Origin: Streptomyces formicae
Lineage (GTDB): Bacteria; Actinomycetota; Actinomycetes; Streptomycetales; Streptomycetaceae
Assembly: GCF_022647665.1 (NCBI RefSeq)
Contig: NZ_CP071872.1
Coordinates: 6,634,001-6,698,000, forward strand
DNA: 64,000 nt
Direction of reading: 5' to 3'
Shown in pieces: positions 59,679 to 64,000 of the stretch; within the stretch, counting starts at the first letter, position 1, and each line of letters starts with the position of its first letter. The notes under the pieces were generated by a model, which did no database searches, was not told the origin of the DNA, and saw only the letters and a list, made by a program, of their open reading frames with translations. The position numbers and the translations under genes were made by a program.

Positions 59679-60444
59679 GAAGCGGCAGAGCCCCGCTCCC
59701 GAGGTGCCCGCCGAGCCGGACCTGGTCGTGGAGGAGGTCGCGACGGGCTTCTGCGGCGCGGTGATCCGCTGCGAGGCAGGGACGGTGACGCTGGAGGACC
59801 GCTTCGGCAAGCACCGGGTGTTCCCGCTGGAGCCACGGGGCTTTCTGCTGGAGGGCAAGGTCGTCACCCTGGTCCGGCCGACCACCGGCGCGCCGGTACG
59901 GCCGGTGCGTACCGCCTCCGGCTCGCTCGCCGTCCCCGGCGCCCGGGCCAGGGTCGCCCGCGCGGGCCGCATCTATGTGGAGGGCCGGCACGACGCGGAG
60001 CTGGTGGAGAAGGTGTGGGGCGACGATCTGCGCATCGAGGGGGTGGTCGTCGAGTACCTGGAGGGCGTCGACGACCTGCCCGCCGTCGTCGCGGACTTCT
60101 CGCCGGCGGCCGACGCGCGCCTGGGCGTGCTCGTGGACCATCTGGTGCCGGGCTCCAAGGAGTCCCGTATCGCGGCCTCCGTCACCGACCCGCACGTGCT
60201 GGTGGTCGGCCATCCGTACATCGACGTGTGGGAGGCGGTGAAGCCGTCCGCCCTCGGCATCCCGGCCTGGCCGTCCGTGCCGCGCGGCCAGGACTGGAAG
60301 ACGGGCGTCTGCCGGGCCCTCGGCTGGCCGGAGAACACGGGCGCGGCCTGGCAGCACATCCTGTCGCGGGTCGGCAGCTACAGGGACCTGGAGCCGGCGC
60401 TGCTCGGGAGGGTGGAGGAGCTGATCGACTTCGTCACGGCGTAG
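59644..60444 (+). CDS. DUF3097 family protein
   Basis: Actinobacterial protein of 266 aa of unknown function. It opens RSYSPDLTPPWKRQSPAPEV and carries VTLEDRFGKHRVFPLEPRGF LLEGKVVTLVRP and the C-terminal IYVEGRHDAELVEKVWGDDL RIEGVVVEYLEGVDDL, which resembles a Toprim-like acidic core (E-G, D-D). DNA or RNA metabolism is therefore possible. A 35-bp piece of its start is duplicated upstream. AAGGAA is 5 nt before the ATG. Confidence 0.85.
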   Translation: MRSYSPDLTPPWKRQSPAPEVPAEPDLVVEEVATGFCGAVIRCEAGTVTLEDRFGKHRVFPLEPRGFLLEGKVVTLVRPTTGAPVRPVRTASGSLAVPGARARVARAGRIYVEGRHDAELVEKVWGDDLRIEGVVVEYLEGVDDLPAVVADFSPAADARLGVLVDHLVPGSKESRIAASVTDPHVLVVGHPYIDVWEAVKPSALGIPAWPSVPRGQDWKTGVCRALGWPENTGAAWQHILSRVGSYRDLEPALLGRVEELIDFVTA

Positions 60445-60448
60445 GGCC

Positions 60449-60484
60449 TGTCGTTCGGATCAGCCCGGCACGTTCCGAACGACA
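60449..60484. terminator. Terminator between DUF3097 and hemW
   Basis: 11-bp stem (60449-60459 with 60474-60484) with a 14-nt loop, just after the DUF3097 stop and 13 bp before the opposing stop. Confidence 0.7.
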
Positions 60485-60497
60485 CTCTCCAGGCCGC

Positions 60498-61730
60498 TCA
60501 GTCCACCAGCTCGCGGACGACGCCGTCCGCGAGGAGTCGCCCGCGCAGGGTGAGGACGGCGCGGCCCGCCTCGTAAGGCCCCGGCTCCAGGAGCCCGTCG
60601 GCGAGGGCACGCCCGGACGCCTCCAGGCCCGCCGCGCGCAGGAGCGACAGCGGCACGCCTTCGCGCAGCCGCAGCTCGAGGAGGATCCGCTCGACGCGCT
60701 GGTCCTCGGCGGCGAGGACCTCCCGCCCGGCGCCCGGTGACCGCTCCTCCCCCAGGGCCGCCGCATACGCCCCCGGATGCTTCACGTTCCACCAGCGCAC
60801 GCCCCCGACGTGGCTGTGCGCGCCCGGCCCGGCTCCCCACCAGTCCGCGCCGCGCCAGTACAGCTCGTTGTGCAGGCAGCGCCCGGCCTCCGAGGTGGCC
60901 CAGTTCGAGACCTCGTACCACGCGAAGCCCGCGCCCGACAGCACGTCCTCGGCGATCAGATACCGGTCGGCGTGCACATCGTCGTCGGTCATCGGCACCT
61001 CGCCGCGCCGGATGCGCCGCGCGAGCTGCGTGCCCTCCTCGACGATCAGCGCGTACGCGCTCACATGGTCGGGGCCGGCCCCGATCGCCGCGTCGAGCGA
61101 GGCCCGCCAGTCGTCGTCGCTCTCGCCCGGCGTGCCGTAGATCAGGTCCAGGTTCACGTGGTCGAAGCCCGCGGCGCGTGCCTCCGCGACGCATGCCTCG
61201 GGCCGTCCGGGCGTGTGCGTACGGTCCAGCACCTTCAGGACGTGCTGCCGTGCGCTCTGCATGCCGAAGGACACCCGGTTGAAGCCTCCCGCCCGCAACT
61301 CCGCCAGGTACGCGGGGTCGACGGACTCCGGGTTCGCCTCCGTGGTCACCTCGGCGTCGTCGGCGAGGCCGAACTCCTCCCGCACCGCCGCCAGCATCCG
61401 TACGAGGTCGGCGGCGGCCAGCAGCGTCGGCGTGCCGCCGCCCACGAAGACCGTGCGCACCTGCCGCGGGTCGTCGCCGAGCACCTTGCGGGCGAGCCGG
61501 ATCTCCTCGACGAGCGTGTCGGCGTAGTTGTCGCGGGAGGCGAGCACACCGCCGCTGCCGCGCAGCTCGGTCGCGGTGTAGGTGTTGAAGTCGCAGTAGC
61601 CGCAGCGCGTGGCGCAGTACGGAACGTGCAGATAGAACCCGAGGGGCCGGTCGCCCGCGCCCGCGAGGGCGTGCGGGGGCAGTGCCCCGTCGCGGGGCAT
61701 GGGCTCACCATCAGGCAGTACGGAAGGCAT
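60498..61730 (-). CDS. hemW: HemW-type radical SAM haem chaperone
   Basis: Radical-SAM protein of 410 aa related to coproporphyrinogen dehydrogenase. The [4Fe-4S] motif CATRCGYCDFNTYT (CX3CX2C) is near residue 39. Then VFVGGGTPTLL, EANPESVD, NRVSFGMQSARQHVLKVLDR and the C-terminal HemW region. HemW inserts haem in membrane enzymes; the signature CGYCDF with Phe rather than HemN's extra domain fits it. ATG at 61730 or 61739. Confidence 0.92.
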   Translation of the reverse strand: MPSVLPDGEPMPRDGALPPHALAGAGDRPLGFYLHVPYCATRCGYCDFNTYTATELRGSGGVLASRDNYADTLVEEIRLARKVLGDDPRQVRTVFVGGGTPTLLAAADLVRMLAAVREEFGLADDAEVTTEANPESVDPAYLAELRAGGFNRVSFGMQSARQHVLKVLDRTHTPGRPEACVAEARAAGFDHVNLDLIYGTPGESDDDWRASLDAAIGAGPDHVSAYALIVEEGTQLARRIRRGEVPMTDDDVHADRYLIAEDVLSGAGFAWYEVSNWATSEAGRCLHNELYWRGADWWGAGPGAHSHVGGVRWWNVKHPGAYAAALGEERSPGAGREVLAAEDQRVERILLELRLREGVPLSLLRAAGLEASGRALADGLLEPGPYEAGRAVLTLRGRLLADGVVRELVD

Positions 61731-61757
61731 AGGCCCCATTGTCCGCTACCGCGGAGG

Positions 61758-63818
61758 TCACCTGGCCTGGAGCACCAGCAGGGCGAGGTCGTCGCCCGGC
61801 GGGGTGTCGGCGAAGGTGTGCACCGCCTGCCTTATGCGGTCGGCGACGCCCTGCGCGCTGAGCCCGACGCACTCGGCGAAGGCCCGCGCCAGCCCGTCGC
61901 CGTCGTCGAACATGCGCTCCCCGGAGCGCCGCTCGGTGACCCCGTCGGTGACGCAGAGCAGCGTGTCGCCCGGTTCCAGTTCGAAGGTCCGGCTCTCGTA
62001 CGCGGCGTCGTCGACGACTCCGAGGAGCAGCTGGGAGGTGGCGGCCGGGCGGACGGTCCCGTCGGGGCGCAGCAGCAGCGGGAGCGGGTGGCCGGCGCAG
62101 GCGAGGGTGCAGCGGACGCCGTGGCCGCCGGGGAGCGGGGTGAGCTCCCCGTACAGGAGGGACAGGAAGCGCGGCTGCGGCTCGTCGTACGCGGCGCCCT
62201 CGTAGGCGGCCGTCTCCCCTGCCGAGCCGGCCACCATGAGCGCGGCCGCCTCGGCCGCCTCCGTGGCCTCGTCGAGGAGCAGGCCGTTGAGCCGGTCCAG
62301 AACGTCGCCGACCTGGTAGCCCTCGCGGGCGAGGAGGCGCAGCCAGGGGCGGGCGAGGCCGGTGACGACGGCGGCCTCGGGGCCGCTGCCCTGGACGTCG
62401 CCGAGCATGAAGCACCAGCGGCCGCCGCTGCCCGCCGGGAAGATGTCGTAGAAGTCGCCGCCTGCGAGGCCCTCGTCGCTGGGCTCGTAGACGAGCGAGC
62501 TGTCGACGCCCGGGATCTGTGCGACCTGGGCGGGCAGCAGTCCGCGCTGGAGCACCCGGCTGATGGTGGCCTGCCGGGTGTAGGCGCGGGCGGCGCCGAT
62601 CGCGAGGCCCACGCGGCGGGCGAAGTCCTCGATCAGCGGGACGGCTTCGGCGGGGACGCCCGCACCGGTGCCGCCGGATGTGCCGTGGCGGCCGAGCAGC
62701 AGGACGCCGAGGCGCCGGGCACCGGCGGTCAGCCGGAAGGCCACGGCGCTGCCTCCCGGGGCCTCTTCGCCTCCCGGGCCTTCCTCGCCTCCCGGGCCCT
62801 CTTCTTCCAGGCCCGCTTCGCCTTCCGCGGTCTCGGGCCACGCGACGGGGACGGTGACGGCCGTGCCCCGCACGTCGTCCGCCAATGACGGCGGATTCTT
62901 CAGCAGGGCCGTGCGCAGGCTCTCGGTGACGGATTCGTCGGCGTGCCACACCCTGGCCAGCCGGGGCGCGGGTCCCGCCTCGCCGTCCAGCCAGATGGCG
63001 CACCAGTCGGCGAGCCGGGGCACCAGGAGCTGGCCGGCCAGCGCCGTGACCATGTCCTCGTCGAGCTGTCCGGCGAGCAGGTCGGACGCCTCGGCGAGGA
63101 ACGACAGCGCGCCCCTGCCGGTCCAGTCGCGCTCGTCCTTGACCGCCCTGCGCGGCACCGGGGCGAGCAGCTCGGCCAGGGGCCCGCGCTGGGCCATCCC
63201 CGCCATGCCTGCCATGCCCGGCATTCCCGCCGCTCCGGCCGTCCCCGCCCGGCTCGCCCCGCCCTTCCCACCGTTCACGCCGTTCCCACCGTTCACGCCT
63301 GTGGCTCCGCCGCCGTCGAGGGCGAGCCGCGCCCAGACCGTCTTGAGCCCCGGACGGTAGGTGATCCCCCAGGACCGGGCCAGCGCGGCGACGAGTTGCA
63401 GCCCGCGCCCGTACTCGGGCTCTCCGGAGGCGGCACCGGGGTCCGGAGCGTCGGCGCGCACCGCCCGCGTCGGATGGTGGTCCGACACCTCGACGGCCAG
63501 CGAGGCCGGATCGTCGTCACCGGCCCCGTCGAGTCGTACGAGCACCTCCACGCCGGTCCCGGCATGCACGACGGCGTTGGTGACCAGCTCGCTCACGACC
63601 AGCACGGCGTCGTCGGCGAGCCGGTCCGCCCCGCGCGTGGCCACCATCCCCAGCCGGGTCCAGTCCGCGAGCGCACCCCGGACGAACCGCCGCGCGGCGG
63701 ACGCGGCCGACGGGTTCCCGGGCAGGCTGGTGCGTGCCACGGCCCGCGCGTCGCCGCGCTGGGAGAGCAGGTGCACCGAGCGGTGCGTGGTCTCCTGCTG
63801 GATCGGAACGGACCCCAC
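61758..63818 (-). CDS. SpoIIE-type PP2C phosphatase with N-terminal RsbW-like ATPase domain
   Basis: Signalling protein of 686 aa. N-terminal GHKL ATPase-like domain (about 33-165) with N box VVSELVTNAVVHAG and G box YGRGLQLV, then a Gly/Met-rich linker including the repeats MAGMAGMA and GVNGGNGVNGG, a GAF domain (about 215-400), and a PP2C/SpoIIE phosphatase domain (about 430-680) with GGDFYDIF, FMLGDVQGSG and VTDGVTERR. It likely dephosphorylates an anti-sigma-antagonist and may bind its sigma partner. GTG 63818 with AGGAG 7 nt upstream. No anti-sigma or STAS gene is adjacent. Confidence 0.92.
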   Translation of the reverse strand: MGSVPIQQETTHRSVHLLSQRGDARAVARTSLPGNPSAASAARRFVRGALADWTRLGMVATRGADRLADDAVLVVSELVTNAVVHAGTGVEVLVRLDGAGDDDPASLAVEVSDHHPTRAVRADAPDPGAASGEPEYGRGLQLVAALARSWGITYRPGLKTVWARLALDGGGATGVNGGNGVNGGKGGASRAGTAGAAGMPGMAGMAGMAQRGPLAELLAPVPRRAVKDERDWTGRGALSFLAEASDLLAGQLDEDMVTALAGQLLVPRLADWCAIWLDGEAGPAPRLARVWHADESVTESLRTALLKNPPSLADDVRGTAVTVPVAWPETAEGEAGLEEEGPGGEEGPGGEEAPGGSAVAFRLTAGARRLGVLLLGRHGTSGGTGAGVPAEAVPLIEDFARRVGLAIGAARAYTRQATISRVLQRGLLPAQVAQIPGVDSSLVYEPSDEGLAGGDFYDIFPAGSGGRWCFMLGDVQGSGPEAAVVTGLARPWLRLLAREGYQVGDVLDRLNGLLLDEATEAAEAAALMVAGSAGETAAYEGAAYDEPQPRFLSLLYGELTPLPGGHGVRCTLACAGHPLPLLLRPDGTVRPAATSQLLLGVVDDAAYESRTFELEPGDTLLCVTDGVTERRSGERMFDDGDGLARAFAECVGLSAQGVADRIRQAVHTFADTPPGDDLALLVLQAR

Positions 63819-64000
63819 GCTTCGGCTCCTGTCCGGCTCTGGCGCGCCCGTGAACGAACTGAGGACACGGACAGAGTGACAGATAGATTCCACGCATAAG
63901 CGCCGAGTCATCGAAGTGCCTGGATACGGGCACACCCGGATGAGGGAATTCCGCGTTGCCGCACGGCACGGGAGGCGGTCGCGACGTGCATCGCGACCGC
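63819..64000. other. Right edge, no gene seen
   Basis: Probably the promoter of the SpoIIE gene on the minus strand; the AT-rich patch near 63875-63905 is the best candidate. No other gene is supported. Confidence 0.4.

Overview
This window is high-GC actinobacterial DNA, most likely from a Streptomyces chromosome. The signs are codon-position GC bias in nearly every frame, GTG starts, Zur and CIRCE elements of actinobacterial type, the leucine attenuator peptide upstream of leuA, an XRE/DUF397 pair, a SpoIIE phosphatase with an RsbW-like domain, and a conserved block (znuACB-zur, uppS, recO, leuA, era, ybeY, phoH, rnz, hrcA-dnaJ, hemW) in an order I know from Streptomyces chromosomes. No rRNA, tRNA, CRISPR array, integrase or complete insertion sequence was seen.

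Layout. 0-8 kb: class F sortase, TSUP permease, ferric-reductase-like flavocytochrome, then a nitrite assimilation operon (FAD oxidoreductase, nirB, nirD) behind a GlnR-box-like array. 8-19 kb: stand-alone metabolic genes (DinB, SDR, VOC, PhoX behind a PHO-box-like repeat, a DUF5937-type winged-helix regulator, ppdK, dusB, an MFS pump). 19-24.4 kb: accessory stretch with a Uma2 pseudogene, DUF6243, a transglutaminase-like protein, an aldo/keto reductase with its TetR, a second TetR divergent from a DUF1348 gene with twin operators, and a small Zn-finger-like protein. 24.4-31.5 kb: glyS, the zinc uptake operon with zur, uppS and recO. 31.6-36.6 kb: small-gene-rich accessory stretch with a candidate DUF6247/RelE-like toxin-antitoxin pair, an XRE/DUF397 module with two divergent small genes, a STAND/TPR NTPase and a LuxR-type remnant. 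36.6-41.9 kb: TerB-like protein, leuA with leader peptide, an M4 metallopeptidase with its emfourin-type inhibitor, era. 42-45.1 kb: three exported proteins that look like an actinobacterial WxL/WxL-interacting-protein surface module. 45.5-64 kb: mostly core genes (degenerate cytidine deaminase, MmcQ, CNNM, ybeY, phoH, PfkB kinase, MFS, adenine deaminase, rnz, HIT, rsmE, nitronate monooxygenase, dnaJ, hrcA, MBL fold, DUF3097, hemW, SpoIIE phosphatase).

The most distinctive items are: (1) the surface-protein cluster at 42-45 kb, whose WxL-like gene is split by a one-base frameshift in a run of five G and whose two secreted genes have a related 15-bp palindrome upstream; (2) the DUF6247/RelE-like overlapping pair next to the XRE/DUF397 module; (3) a 35-bp duplication of the start of the DUF3097 gene that creates an 11-codon abortive frame; (4) readable cis-regulation (paired Zur boxes over a leaderless znuA promoter, twin TetR operators, a PHO-box-like array before phoX, CIRCE before hrcA, a Leu attenuator before leuA). 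Functional calls come from recognised motifs and remembered families; no database search was possible.
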